Shown: positions 34,579 to 43,279 of the stretch, piece by piece | How the letters are laid out: every line of letters starts with the position of its first letter | Position numbering within the stretch: the first letter of the stretch is position 1 | Source: Pseudomonas fluorescens | GTDB taxonomy: Bacteria; Pseudomonadota; Gammaproteobacteria; Pseudomonadales; Pseudomonadaceae | Assembly: GCF_900215245.1 (NCBI RefSeq) | Contig: NZ_LT907842.1 | Span: 4,712,001 to 4,776,000 of the forward strand | Reading direction: 5' to 3' | Length of the DNA stretch: 64,000 bases | Made by a program: the position numbers and the translations under genes | The notes under the pieces: model-generated | Databases searched by the model: none | What the model saw: only the letters and a program-made list of their open reading frames with translations | What the model was told of the DNA's origin: nothing

Positions 34579-35064
34579 TCAATGCATCTTGCTGTGGTCC
34601 ATGCCGCCCATGTCGCCCATGTCATTCAAGGCGCGGGCCGGCGCTTTCACTTCAATCGACTGTTTCTCGCCCTTGGCGTTTTCCACGGTCAGGGTCAGCG
34701 GCACCTGGTCGCCTTCCTTGATCTGGCCGGTCAGGCCCATCAGCATTACGTGGTAACCGTCCGGGTCGAGCTTGACTGCTTTGCCGGCGGGCAGGGCGAC
34801 CGACTTCACCGGGCCCATGCGCATCACGTCGTCTTTCATGCTCATTTCATGGATCTGCACGTCCTTGGCCACCGGTGACGCAACGCTGAGCAATTGGCTG
34901 TCGCTGTCGGCGGTGAGGGTCATGAACGCGCCGCTGGACGGTTGGCCCGCCACGGTCGCGCGGACCCACGCGTCGCTCACGTGTACCTGGGCGCTGGCGT
35001 GCGCCGCGAGGCCCAGCAGGGTCAGGCCGAAGGTGATGCGCTTGAGGTGTTGAACGGCAGTCAT
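34579..35064 (-). CDS. Periplasmic copper chaperone PCu(A)C
   Basis: 161 residues from the ATG at 35064. A signal peptide ends near AAHASA. The copper-binding signature is present: HEMSM, then M..M (VMRMGP), then YHVMLMG, all in the DUF461/PCuAC spacing. The C-terminus adds a Met/His tail (MGDMGGMDHSKMH) that could hold extra Cu(I). It delivers copper to the CuA site of cytochrome oxidase together with SCO1, whose stop codon overlaps this start (TAATG), so the two are translationally coupled. Confidence 0.92.
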   Translation of the reverse strand: MTAVQHLKRITFGLTLLGLAAHASAQVHVSDAWVRATVAGQPSSGAFMTLTADSDSQLLSVASPVAKDVQIHEMSMKDDVMRMGPVKSVALPAGKAVKLDPDGYHVMLMGLTGQIKEGDQVPLTLTVENAKGEKQSIEVKAPARALNDMGDMGGMDHSKMH

Positions 35065-35675
35065 TAGCAGACCTCCATGACGGTGAGCAGGTCTTCTGCG
35101 CACTCTTTAGCGGTAAGGGATGCCGACAGGCCCAGGCGCAGATTGCCGCGGGTGTCGAAGACGAAACTGGTGGACGTGTGGGACAGGGTGTAGGTGTCAC
35201 CGGCGGGGATCTTTTCATAAAAGATCCCGAATTCCTTGGCGGCCACGGCGATTTCTTCCGGGGTGCCGTACAGCGCTTCGAAGCTGGGGTCGAAGGCCTT
35301 GACGTAGCGGTCGAGCAGTTCCGGTGTGTCGCGCTCGGGGTCGAGGGTGATAAACACCACTTGCATGATCTCGCCGTCGCGGCCCATCAGCTTCTTGGCC
35401 TGGGCGGCGCGGGCCAGGGTCGTCGGGCACACGGCCGGGCACTGGGTGAAACCGAAGAACACCACGGGCATGAGGCCACGGAACGAGCTCAGGGTGACGG
35501 TTTCGCCATCAGTGTTCTTGAGCTTGAAGGTGCGGCCCATGATCTTGTCACTGAGGTCCTTGCCGTACTTGAAGTTCAGCTTGGGACTGTAGTCACAACC
35601 GCCCAGCAAACTGCCGAGGCCCAGCAGGCCCATACCGGTCAGCACTTTGCGGCGGGTGAATAACGTACTCATCAA
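35064..35675 (-). CDS. SCO1/SenC family copper-delivery protein
   Basis: 203 residues. The N-terminus carries a twin-arginine-like run (FTRRKVLTG) and a lipobox (LGSLLGGC), so it is probably a membrane-anchored lipoprotein. Thioredoxin fold with the copper-binding CPAVCP and the distal His in LSHTS. It works with the downstream PCu(A)C protein in loading cytochrome c oxidase. Start chosen at 35675; the adjacent Met at 35672 is equally possible. Divergent from the DUF2946 gene. Confidence 0.93.
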   Translation of the reverse strand: MMSTLFTRRKVLTGMGLLGLGSLLGGCDYSPKLNFKYGKDLSDKIMGRTFKLKNTDGETVTLSSFRGLMPVVFFGFTQCPAVCPTTLARAAQAKKLMGRDGEIMQVVFITLDPERDTPELLDRYVKAFDPSFEALYGTPEEIAVAAKEFGIFYEKIPAGDTYTLSHTSTSFVFDTRGNLRLGLSASLTAKECAEDLLTVMEVC

Positions 35676-35866
35676 CTGTGCATCCTGTGAAACGCCTGCA
35701 TTGCTCTGGATCTACACATCAGGCTGCGAAAGCCAGGCTTTGAAAGGTAGAAACGAGGAGGGCGCCCAGTCTACCAACCCTGGCCAGTCGGCGGAATCTG
35801 CGACGTTCTGCCACAGGGGCGCGTGGTGCTTCATCCCTTTGCGGCTTCGATGGTAAAGTCGCCGCC

Positions 35867-36250
35867 ATGAAATTGAGCCACCCTGACCGTTCGCTGATCG
35901 CCTGGGCCCTGTACTTTTGCGTGCTGATGAACGTGTTCGCCTGCGGTTTGGGGCATGGGCAAATGTTGGGCCAGCAGCTCAATGGCATCGGCGGGGCGTT
36001 CTGTTCGGTGGACGGTAGCCAGGCGCCAGTTTCCGACCAAGGGTCAGGTATCCCGGCCTCCAGCAACATCTCGAACTACTTTGCCTGCCCGGTGTGCGCT
36101 GCCGTGACCGTGGCTATCGTGTTCCTCATCGGCCTGGCCTGGTTGCTGAGCCTCAAGCAAACCCCGCGCCCGGCCCACGAGCGCCGCAACAAAGCCCCGC
36201 CGCGCTACGCCTGGCCCTCGGCCAACCCGCGCGCTTCCCCCGCATTCTGA
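35867..36250 (+). CDS. DUF2946 family protein
   Basis: 127 residues. A first membrane helix (LIAWALYFCVLMNVFACGLGHG) is followed by a CSVDG segment and a second helix introduced by FACPVCAAVTVAIVFL. DUF2946 proteins are found beside copper-handling genes in Pseudomonas and are suspected to bind metal through His/Cys. Here it is divergent from SCO1-PCuAC, so a shared copper-responsive region between 35676 and 35866 is plausible. Confidence 0.85.
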   Translation: MKLSHPDRSLIAWALYFCVLMNVFACGLGHGQMLGQQLNGIGGAFCSVDGSQAPVSDQGSGIPASSNISNYFACPVCAAVTVAIVFLIGLAWLLSLKQTPRPAHERRNKAPPRYAWPSANPRASPAF

Positions 36251-36312
36251 CGTGTGCCTTGGGCTTCCTGTGATCAGGAGGCGTTCTATCGTCACGACTG
36301 TGAGTGCGTTCC

Positions 36313-36858
36313 ATGAACCATCTATTGCCTGCCGGCGCCAGCCGCCTGGTCAGCAAGGCGTCCCGGCGCTTGCGCGCCGAGCCGTTGCGGCCCGAATACC
36401 CCAGCAATTCCCGCTGCTTCGTGCATTTGGATGCACGCCTGTTGCCGCATTGGCACACCTTGTTCGATATCTGCCCGGCACTGCTCAAGCTTGATCCGCC
36501 GGAGGGCTTGAACCTGTTTCGCAGCTTCATGACCTGGGCCTACCGCAACCAGACACCGCAGGATTGGACCTATCACCTGAATGTCTGCCGCTGGCTGCTC
36601 ACGTCGCCGTATCGACTGCAGATCGACGACGAGCCCATCGAGGCGTTCATGGCGGCAGCGGCAGCACGCTGGATCAATACCGATCAAAGCCAGGCCCAGG
36701 GCGTGGTCCTTGCCTGGCGCGATTCAACGGTTTTCGATTGGAAGGGCGCGGCGGTGGTCGGCGTCGAACAGCAGCGACTGCCGGCCCCGACCGGCGATTT
36801 TGCCTGGTGCCCGCTGACGCAAAAAGAGGGCTTCAGCGGCTGGTTGTCGGTGCCGTGA
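36313..36858 (+). CDS. Hypothetical protein
   Basis: 181 residues from the ATG at 36313. No family recognised. The sequence is soluble-looking and rich in Trp and Arg (WHTLFDICPALLKL, SFMTWAYRNQTPQDW, VVLAWRDSTVFDW). It has no signal peptide or helix long enough to span a membrane. The 3' end overlaps the NmrA-like gene tail-to-tail by 26 bases. Codon use is that of the chromosome, so it is likely a genuine native gene. Confidence 0.65.
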   Translation: MNHLLPAGASRLVSKASRRLRAEPLRPEYPSNSRCFVHLDARLLPHWHTLFDICPALLKLDPPEGLNLFRSFMTWAYRNQTPQDWTYHLNVCRWLLTSPYRLQIDDEPIEAFMAAAAARWINTDQSQAQGVVLAWRDSTVFDWKGAAVVGVEQQRLPAPTGDFAWCPLTQKEGFSGWLSVP

Positions 36859-37747
36859 GGTTAAGGCGAACCCACTGCGCGACGCTGGTCACGGCGATCT
36901 GCTGCTGAGCGTTGAAGGTCACGGCGGGGTCCCAGGCCACGCCGTTGCCCTGGGCAAATACTGCGCGGTACTTCTGCAGGTTGTCGTCCGGGGTTCGTGC
37001 CAGCTGCGCGAGCAGCGTTGGCACTGACCAGCACGCGCGCTTGAGCGTGATACCGAGCACGGCATCGACGGTGTCGGCCAGTTGCCGATAAGTCAGGGTA
37101 TCGCCTGCGGTGTACACCACTTGGTTACCGAGCGCGGGTTCGGCAAACACGATGCGTGCGGTCAACCTGCCGATGTCTTGCGGCGTGGTCACGGTGACCG
37201 CAGTGTCCCAGTCGCCCAGGGCGTGCATGCGGTGTTGCGTCAGGTCGACCACGCCGAACGACGGTTCAAACAGAAAGCTGGTGAACATGCCCGTGGAGAT
37301 GATCAGCCACTGGGTGGCTTGTTGCCCGCGCAACAGGTCGCGTACGTCCAGCTGTTCATCGAACGTATCCTGCGGGCTGCCGCGCCCGATCACGTCGTAA
37401 TCCACGCCGAACTGCCACGGTATATAACGTTGCACACCACCTTCGATGGCGGCCCGTGCGAGTTTGGTTTGTGTGCCGGGGCCGGCGGCGAAACCGGTGC
37501 AGCAGATAACCGTGGCGAAGCCCGAAAAGAGCGCGGCGAGGGTGCTTTGGCTGTCGTTCTGCAGATCGCCGGCCAACACCTCGACACCCTGCTCGCGCAA
37601 GGTCTGCGCCGCAGCCGATTGCAGGCTGGCGGGGCGCAGTAACACCGCGATGCGTGTGTTATGCGGCGCGGCCAATACAACCAACTCGCGCAGCACGGCC
37701 ATGCCCAATTCGCCGGCACCGAGTACCAGCATGGAAGAGGCAGTCAT
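36833..37747 (-). CDS. NmrA-like / isoflavone-reductase-like NAD(P)-binding protein
   Basis: 304 residues from the ATG at 37747. The N-terminal Rossmann motif is VLGAGELGMAVLREL, followed by LLRPASL for NADP preference and an NmrA-type body (IPWQFGVDYDVIG, ISTGMFTSFLFEP, VTVTTPQDIGRLTA). Members reduce aromatic or phenolic substrates or act as redox sensors. Divergent from an HxlR regulator at 37839, the same design as the SDR/HxlR pair at 16779-18016. Confidence 0.88.
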   Translation of the reverse strand: MTASSMLVLGAGELGMAVLRELVVLAAPHNTRIAVLLRPASLQSAAAQTLREQGVEVLAGDLQNDSQSTLAALFSGFATVICCTGFAAGPGTQTKLARAAIEGGVQRYIPWQFGVDYDVIGRGSPQDTFDEQLDVRDLLRGQQATQWLIISTGMFTSFLFEPSFGVVDLTQHRMHALGDWDTAVTVTTPQDIGRLTARIVFAEPALGNQVVYTAGDTLTYRQLADTVDAVLGITLKRACWSVPTLLAQLARTPDDNLQKYRAVFAQGNGVAWDPAVTFNAQQQIAVTSVAQWVRLNLTAPTTSR

Positions 37748-37838
37748 AGGGTTCTCCGTCGGTGATGAAAGTCGTGGCATGCTTGCAGAATTAATCGCCG
37801 CGCATAAGAAGGCACACCCGTGATACCGAGAGCCCCCT

Positions 37839-38234
37839 ATGGATAACGACGAGATCATCCGCCGCTCGCAAGAGGCGTGCGATGCCCTGAGCGCTGACGA
37901 TGATGGCCTCAAGCGTGAGGTGTTGACCCATGCGGGCAACCGCTGGTCATTGGGTATCGTGCATGTATTGGGCGTATCCGGACGCTTGCGCCACGCCGAG
38001 ATCGGCCGCCGCCTGCAGGGGGTCACCCAGCGCATGCTGACGCGCACGTTGCGCCAGCTGGAACGGGACGGCCTGGTGCTGCGTCATGATTTTCAGGAAG
38101 TGCCGCCCAGGGTCGAATACGCGCTCTCGGCCCTGGGGACTGAACTGCTGGTGCACATGATTCCGCTGTGGACCTGGGTGGTGGAAAACGGTGAAGGGTT
38201 TCGCCAGGCGCGGGAGCGCTTCGACAACACGTGA
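37839..38234 (+). CDS. HxlR-family winged-helix regulator
   Basis: 131 residues. It begins with a conserved cysteine (SQEACDALS) and has the HxlR winged helix (GRLRHAEIGRRLQGVTQRMLTRTLRQLERDGLV). The second HxlR in the window; it probably represses the divergent NmrA-like reductase. The single Cys near position 11 could be the redox sensor. Confidence 0.92.
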   Translation: MDNDEIIRRSQEACDALSADDDGLKREVLTHAGNRWSLGIVHVLGVSGRLRHAEIGRRLQGVTQRMLTRTLRQLERDGLVLRHDFQEVPPRVEYALSALGTELLVHMIPLWTWVVENGEGFRQARERFDNT

Positions 38235-38437
38235 TCAACCCAGGGTTCGCCCCGTCGTGGTTACCCAAGGCATTGGATTGTTACGAAAACTGAAACAGTG
38301 ATTGGCGGTTTTAGCGGCTGTTTCCCGGCAGCCCAACGCTATACCGTGCGCGCACCCGTCGATAGCAGCACCACCCGGCTTACACAGAACAGGGTTGGGC
38401 TGTGACGGGGTTGCCTCAATGACTTCTCGGAGCCTTC

Positions 38438-39754
38438 ATGAATCACACCACTTGCCTGGCGCTCGCCGTTTCCCTCGGCGTCGCGCAGCAGGCGGCTGCG
38501 TCGGGTTTTATCGATGACAGCAAAGCCAACCTCGACCTGCGCAACTTCTATTACAACCAGGACACGCGTAACACCAAAGCCGCCTCGGATAAAGAATGGG
38601 GCCAGGCGTTCATGTTCAACTACCAGTCGGGTTTTACCCAAGGGCCGGTCGGCCTCGGCCTGGACCTGCAAGCCCTGTATGGCCTGCGTCTGGACGCCTC
38701 CGGGCGCGCCGGCAAGGCCGGTGAGGACACTACCCCCGGCAGCGTATTCCCGCTGTCCGATGGCAAGGCCGCGAACGACTTCAGCAAGGTCGGCGCCACC
38801 GGCAAGGTGCGCCTGTCCCAGACCCAACTGAAAGTCGGCACCTTGCTGCCCAAGATGCCCGTGCTGATGTCCGAAGACGGCCGCCTGTTACCGCAGACGT
38901 TTCGTGGCTATCAGGTGGACTCCAAGGACCTCAAGGACGTCAACCTGGTCGCCGGTAAAATCGAGCAGGTGCTGGACCGCAACTCCAGCAACAGCCAGGG
39001 CATGTCCATTGGCGGTGCCAACGACCCGGTCAAAGGCGCGTTCAGCCATCAGTTCTACTACGGCGGGGTGGATTACACCGTCAGCAAGCCGCTGCAAGTG
39101 CAGTACTACTACGCCAGTCTGGAAAATTTTTACCAGCAGCATTTTGTCGGCCTGGTGCACAACTGGCAGTTGCCGGTAGGGCAATTGAAGACCGACCTGC
39201 GTTATTTCTACAGCACCGCCGACGGCAAGAACGCCCGTGCCAGCGGGCGAGGCGAAGGCTATGTCAGCTCGGGGTATTACGGGGCGGGTGTCAATTCGGG
39301 CAAGGTCGACAACCGCCTGTGGAGTGCGTTGTTTACCTATGCGCTGTCCGGGCATGCCGTGAGCCTGGGGTATCAGAAGACCACTGGCGCAAGTGATTTT
39401 CCTCATATCAACCAGGGGCAGGGCCGTTCGCTGTACCTGATCACCAATGCGCAATCACTGAAGTTCATCAATGCCGGGGAGCAGGCCACGGTGGGCAGTT
39501 ACGCCTATGACTTCACCGGCCTTGGTATACCGGGCCTGCGGTCGAGCGTGACGTATCTCCACGGCAGCAACATCCGTGCGGCGCGTGGTGACAACCGTGA
39601 GTGGGAGCGCGATGTGCGCGTCGACTACGTGATTCCCACCGGCACCTTCAAGGGGCTTGGCCTGACGTGGCGCAGTGCGGTGCTGCGCGGTAATGACACA
39701 GCCGACAAGGATGAAACGCGGCTGATCGTCAGCTACAGCATCCCGCTGATGTAA
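38438..39754 (+). CDS. OprD-family outer-membrane porin
   Basis: 438 residues, the normal OprD length. A signal peptide ends near QQAAASG. The mature start FIDDSKANLDLRNFYYNQD is the family signature, and the protein ends in a beta strand with terminal PLM. The 18-stranded barrel imports basic amino acids, peptides or aromatic acids depending on subgroup; substrate not assigned here. It stands alone, with about 200 bases of upstream sequence for its own promoter. Confidence 0.94.
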   Translation: MNHTTCLALAVSLGVAQQAAASGFIDDSKANLDLRNFYYNQDTRNTKAASDKEWGQAFMFNYQSGFTQGPVGLGLDLQALYGLRLDASGRAGKAGEDTTPGSVFPLSDGKAANDFSKVGATGKVRLSQTQLKVGTLLPKMPVLMSEDGRLLPQTFRGYQVDSKDLKDVNLVAGKIEQVLDRNSSNSQGMSIGGANDPVKGAFSHQFYYGGVDYTVSKPLQVQYYYASLENFYQQHFVGLVHNWQLPVGQLKTDLRYFYSTADGKNARASGRGEGYVSSGYYGAGVNSGKVDNRLWSALFTYALSGHAVSLGYQKTTGASDFPHINQGQGRSLYLITNAQSLKFINAGEQATVGSYAYDFTGLGIPGLRSSVTYLHGSNIRAARGDNREWERDVRVDYVIPTGTFKGLGLTWRSAVLRGNDTADKDETRLIVSYSIPLM

Positions 39755-39813
39755 GGCGCGCAGAGGCGCAGCGGCACGCTGTTTTTCGAGCGCCGGGCGT
39801 GACGGACGGGCCT

Positions 39814-40122
39814 TCATTGGCCTGAGCGTTGTTTGCCGTGAGCGCGTTTGTGCTTGTCCGGCGGGGGCTGGTTGCCCTTGGCCGGCGTGGGCGGGCGCTT
39901 TTCACTGTCGCGGGTGGCTTTCTTGCCGCTGTCGCCGCCACGGCTACTGTCCGCCGGGCTGCTGGGGTAAGTGCCAGGAGGCAGTGCGGAACCGGCGGCA
40001 GTGTCGCTGTTCAGCGCGTTGGCCGGGGCGACGTTATCGCCAAAGGCGGCGAAGGCTGGGCTTGCCAGCACGGCGGTCAAACCGACGATAAGCAAAATCC
40101 TTTGGGCAGTACGGGTCTTCAT
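39814..40122 (-). CDS. Hypothetical secreted Pro/Lys-rich protein
   Basis: 102 residues. A clear signal peptide (ILLIVGLTAVLASPAFA) is followed by a low-complexity hydrophilic tail rich in Ser, Gly, Pro, Lys and Arg (SRGGDSGKKATRDSEKRPPTP). Probably periplasmic and disordered. No family recognised. Confidence 0.65.
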   Translation of the reverse strand: MKTRTAQRILLIVGLTAVLASPAFAAFGDNVAPANALNSDTAAGSALPPGTYPSSPADSSRGGDSGKKATRDSEKRPPTPAKGNQPPPDKHKRAHGKQRSGQ

Positions 40123-40342
40123 GACGCTGTCTCCTTGATCAGGCCAAAGCCCGGCAACTCCCGGGCGCCGGTGGTCTATCAGTCAAGGCTGGCTGCCGCC
40201 TGCACCTGGCGGGGTGTTTCCGTTGGTAGCCATTTCCCAATGCCTCATCAATGAGTGAATCCATTCCATGGTGTGGCTTAATTGGGAATGCGCCGTGCCA
40301 ATCAAAGTTTGAAAAAGTTCGCGAGCCTGCGACGAGCGGTGG

Positions 40343-40900
40343 TTACCCGCCGCTGACTTTCCAATGCTGGGTGTCTTCGGCAAACACCACCTGCTTGACC
40401 TCATGAGCGATCCCGTAAGCCAGTGATTCATGGGCGGCGATGACTTTTTCCTCGGCCGACAGGCATTTGAAAATATCCAGCTGGGTGTCGGCCTGGAGGG
40501 TCTCCAACTCATAGATTTTCACATAGCGCGCCAAATCGTTATCCAGGCTCGACAGGTACTCGCGCAGGCGCTGGTGGTCCACCGAGCTTTGGCTGAAATG
40601 CCAATTCATCGGGTGGATCAAAAAACGTGAGTGCGGTGTGGTGATGCGACGGTTGGCCGCCAGGAACATGATGATGCCCATGGATTCGATATTGCCCGCG
40701 TTAATCGCGCACAACGGCACCGGCAGCGCCTTGAGGAAGGTGTAGAGGGTAAAGCCGAAATTGCTGCTGCCACCGGTGGTCGAAAGGTTCAGCAGCAGGG
40801 AACTGGCGCCTTCGTCAATTGCATCCAGGCAACAGTCGCGAAAGCGTTCGCTGGTGCCCTGGTCGATCTGGCAGTGAAAGTGAATAACGTGCTCGGTCAT
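40343..40900 (-). CDS. ClpP/crotonase-fold serine protease-like protein
   Basis: 185 residues from the ATG at 40900. ClpP-like pattern: an early strand ending LNLSTTGGSSNFGF (oxyanion region), the putative nucleophile S73 in GNIESMG, H96 in RFLIHP and a C-terminal SAEEKVIAAHESLAYGIAHEV. It is shorter than housekeeping ClpP, and no Clp ATPase gene is adjacent. The catalytic Ser and His look intact, so it may be an active stand-alone or signal-peptide-peptidase-like protease. Role unknown. Confidence 0.8.
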   Translation of the reverse strand: MTEHVIHFHCQIDQGTSERFRDCCLDAIDEGASSLLLNLSTTGGSSNFGFTLYTFLKALPVPLCAINAGNIESMGIIMFLAANRRITTPHSRFLIHPMNWHFSQSSVDHQRLREYLSSLDNDLARYVKIYELETLQADTQLDIFKCLSAEEKVIAAHESLAYGIAHEVKQVVFAEDTQHWKVSGG

Positions 40901-41060
40901 CCTGAACCTCCGTAATCCAACGCAAAAGCGGTAACTGAGGTTGAGTCTAGAAGGTTGCTCAGGATGCGCCGCAATGATTGGGCGTGAGTGTTGGCGGAAA
41001 ATCAGATGGAACCCTGACGCCATCTGCTTGACCTAACGCATAGACCTCAGGAGGTGACTC

Positions 41061-41267
41061 ATGCAATTAGAATATATCTGGATCATTTTGGCAGTGGTTC
41101 TGCTGGTCCTGGAATTGTGGGCGATCAACGTCGTTCTGCGCAGCACCGGTGGCTGGGAGACCAAAGGGTTGTGGTTGATCATTCTGATCTTCGTGCCGCT
41201 GTTCGGGCTGATCGCCTGGGCGATGTTCGGGCCGAAACGCGAGATGCCTGAAGTGCGTAAAAACTGA
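41061..41267 (+). CDS. Small two-helix membrane protein (PLDc_N domain)
   Basis: 68 residues. Helices IWIILAVVLLVLELWAINVVL and LWLIILIFVPLFGLIAWAMFG are separated by a short loop and end in FGPKRE, the PLDc_N pattern found alone or fused to cardiolipin synthases. Inner membrane. GGAGG precedes the start. It ends just before a strong bidirectional hairpin. Confidence 0.85.
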   Translation: MQLEYIWIILAVVLLVLELWAINVVLRSTGGWETKGLWLIILIFVPLFGLIAWAMFGPKREMPEVRKN

Positions 41268-41283
41268 AGCTGAACCGGACTGA

Positions 41284-41310
41284 AAACAGGCGCCCATGGG
41301 GCGCCTGTTT
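41284..41310. terminator. Bidirectional terminator
   Basis: AAACAGGCGCCC-ATG-GGGCGCCTGTTT is a perfect 12-bp stem with a 3-base loop between convergent genes, with T/A runs at both sides. It should stop both the PLDc_N and the PfpI transcripts. Confidence 0.85.
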
Positions 41311-41327
41311 GCGTTCCAGGGCTGGGG

Positions 41328-41888
41328 TTAACCTGCCACGGTCTTGGCAATCGCCTCGTTGAACGCCGGCAAGTCATCCGGTGTGCGCGAGGTAATCAAG
41401 GTCCAGCCATTAGCGGTGCACGCTTTGACTTCGGCGTCGACCCAGCCGGCAGCGCCGGCATTTTCAAGGTCGATGCGTACGCTCTTGTAGGAGGTCAAGG
41501 TCTTGCCCTTGATCACCCCGGCGTCAATCAGCGTCCAGGGGCCGTGACAGATCGCTGCGATGGTTTTGCCGGCCTTGACGAAGTCGTTGATCAGTTTCAA
41601 CGCAGCCGCATCCTGACGCAGGGTGTCGGCATTGACGGTGCCGCCAGGGATGACCAGCGCGTCAAAGTCGCTGCTGACGACCGCCGAGAGTTGCACGTCG
41701 GATTCCACGGTTTGATCCTTCTCGGTGTCGCCGACGAAGGTCTGCGTCGTTCCGCCTTTGCTTGAGGCGTGCGTGACGGTCGCACCGTAGGCGCGCAGGG
41801 CTTGCAGCGGCTTGAGCAACTCATCGCGCTCGATACCGGTGTTAGAGGTGATGATGAGGATGTGCTTGCCGTTGAGTTGCGAACGCAT
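41328..41888 (-). CDS. DJ-1/PfpI family protein
   Basis: 186 residues with the nucleophile elbow AAICHGPW (C114, H115) and the conserved VIPGGTVNADTLR glutamate/aspartate region. Same length and layout as YhbO/PfpI-type deglycase or stress chaperones. Lies 26 bases downstream of a DUF4142 gene on the same strand, a pair often seen in stress-response clusters. The exact activity (protease, glyoxalase or deglycase) is debated for the family. Confidence 0.92.
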   Translation of the reverse strand: MRSQLNGKHILIITSNTGIERDELLKPLQALRAYGATVTHASSKGGTTQTFVGDTEKDQTVESDVQLSAVVSSDFDALVIPGGTVNADTLRQDAAALKLINDFVKAGKTIAAICHGPWTLIDAGVIKGKTLTSYKSVRIDLENAGAAGWVDAEVKACTANGWTLITSRTPDDLPAFNEAIAKTVAG

Positions 41889-41914
41889 GGTTGGGCTCCT
41901 TAGTCAGGGACGGA

Positions 41915-42418
41915 TCAGTGGGCGTGATTGGCTTGCAGTTCCTTGGCCATTTTCAGGTGGGCTTCAAGGGTTGGCAGGGTCTTGGTGGCGAAGGCCTTCA
42001 ACTCGGCGTTGTCCGAAGAGGCGGCTTCTTTCTTGAACAGTTCGACGGTTTTTTCGTGGGCCGCCACTTGGTTGTTGGCATAGGCCTTGTCGAACGATTC
42101 GTCGCGCAGTTCCAGGATGGCCTTCTTGGCTTGGTCGGTCAGCGCGGCGTCATCAGGGACTTCGATGTCGAGCTTCTTCGCCAGTGCCGCCAGTGCCTGG
42201 TTGGCTTTGGTGTGGTCGGTGACCATGTGTTGGGCGAAGGTCTTCACGTCGCTCGCGCTGCTTTTTTCCAGCGCCAGCTTGCCGGCTTCGACCTCGGTGA
42301 TACCGCCTTGGGCGGCGTCGTCGACAAAACTGTTGGACGTAGCGGCCATGGCCGTGGTGATCGAACCCGCAACCAGCACAACGGTCAGGCCCATTTGTTT
42401 CATCAACAGCGTAGTCAT
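41915..42418 (-). CDS. DUF4142 periplasmic ferritin-like protein
   Basis: 167 residues. A signal peptide ending near TTAMA is followed by a four-helix bundle with the family pattern FVDDAAQGGITEVEAGKLAL and FAQHMVTDHTKANQAL. DUF4142 proteins are periplasmic, ferritin-like and linked to envelope or oxidative stress. First gene of a pair with PfpI. Confidence 0.9.
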   Translation of the reverse strand: MTTLLMKQMGLTVVLVAGSITTAMAATSNSFVDDAAQGGITEVEAGKLALEKSSASDVKTFAQHMVTDHTKANQALAALAKKLDIEVPDDAALTDQAKKAILELRDESFDKAYANNQVAAHEKTVELFKKEAASSDNAELKAFATKTLPTLEAHLKMAKELQANHAH

Positions 42419-42620
42419 GGTGAAGCTCCTTGAAATCGATAATGGCGTGATGCCGTACCTGTTGGTTGAGCGAGTGCTGGTGCAAAAGGTTTAAATTAAT
42501 TCGCAGTTATTTCGCCGGTGGCACTGCACGGCAATTTCCTTGAACTAACCCCATTCGCAGGGCTCTGCTGCATAAGTGCCTGCTGATTCAGGTGGGCCTT
42601 CAACTGCCTGGAGATACACC

Positions 42621-42845
42621 GTGACCGATCACAACACCGTCGATAAAACCCCATCGCCCATCAGCTCGGAAGACGCGCAGAAAGGCACCGAAAAACCGGC
42701 CAAGGGGCAGACGCTGGAACGTGCGAACCCGCATACCGAAACCGTGGACAAGGTGCTGACGCCCACCTCGATCAAGGACATCGAGCGCCAGACCGATGCC
42801 ATCAACGAGCAAGCCGCCAAGGCTGAGCGCAAGCTGGGTCACTGA
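42621..42845 (+). CDS. Small hydrophilic protein of unknown function
   Basis: 74 residues if it starts at the GTG at 42621, with GGAG upstream. Polar, with many Thr, Lys, Glu and Pro and no helix-spanning segment, so probably intrinsically disordered. The HhH gene starts 2 bases after its stop, so it is co-translated. No family recognised. Confidence 0.6.
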   Translation: MTDHNTVDKTPSPISSEDAQKGTEKPAKGQTLERANPHTETVDKVLTPTSIKDIERQTDAINEQAAKAERKLGH

Positions 42846-42847
42846 GC

Positions 42848-43279
42848 ATGGCTCGGTCGATTACCGCGTCTGAACTGGGCATCGAGCTCAAGCCCGGGGA
42901 TGACGCCAGCCTGTTCAGATGGTTCATTGCCAGCTTCCTGATGGGCAAGCGTATCCAGGCGCCCATTGCGGCGCAGGCTTACAAGGTGATTGTGGAAGAG
43001 CAGGGCCGTGACACTGCGCGCAAGTTGCAGCACTGCACCTCGCGTGAATTGGTGAGCATGCTCGGGCGCGCCCATTACGTGCGTTACGACGAAACCACGG
43101 CGCAGCGCTTGCTCGACCTCAGCGCCAAATTGAACGCCGAGTACGCCGGCAAGATCAGCCAAATCCGCAGTGCCAGCGAGGATCGGCAGGCCTTTGAAAA
43201 GCGCCTGGGCGAATTCGATGGGGTCGGGCCCAAGACTATCGAGATTTTCATGCGCGACGCGGCCACGGTGCTGTTTTGA
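42848..43279 (+). CDS. HhH-domain DNA-repair-like protein
   Basis: 143 residues. The C-terminal helix-hairpin-helix LGEFDGVGPKTIEIFMRDA is the DNA-binding and glycosylase-type motif, while the N-terminal part matches small endonuclease III-like proteins without an iron-sulphur cluster. It may be a truncated glycosylase or non-catalytic DNA-binding relative. It overlaps the DUF72 start by 4 bases. Confidence 0.75.
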   Translation: MARSITASELGIELKPGDDASLFRWFIASFLMGKRIQAPIAAQAYKVIVEEQGRDTARKLQHCTSRELVSMLGRAHYVRYDETTAQRLLDLSAKLNAEYAGKISQIRSASEDRQAFEKRLGEFDGVGPKTIEIFMRDAATVLF

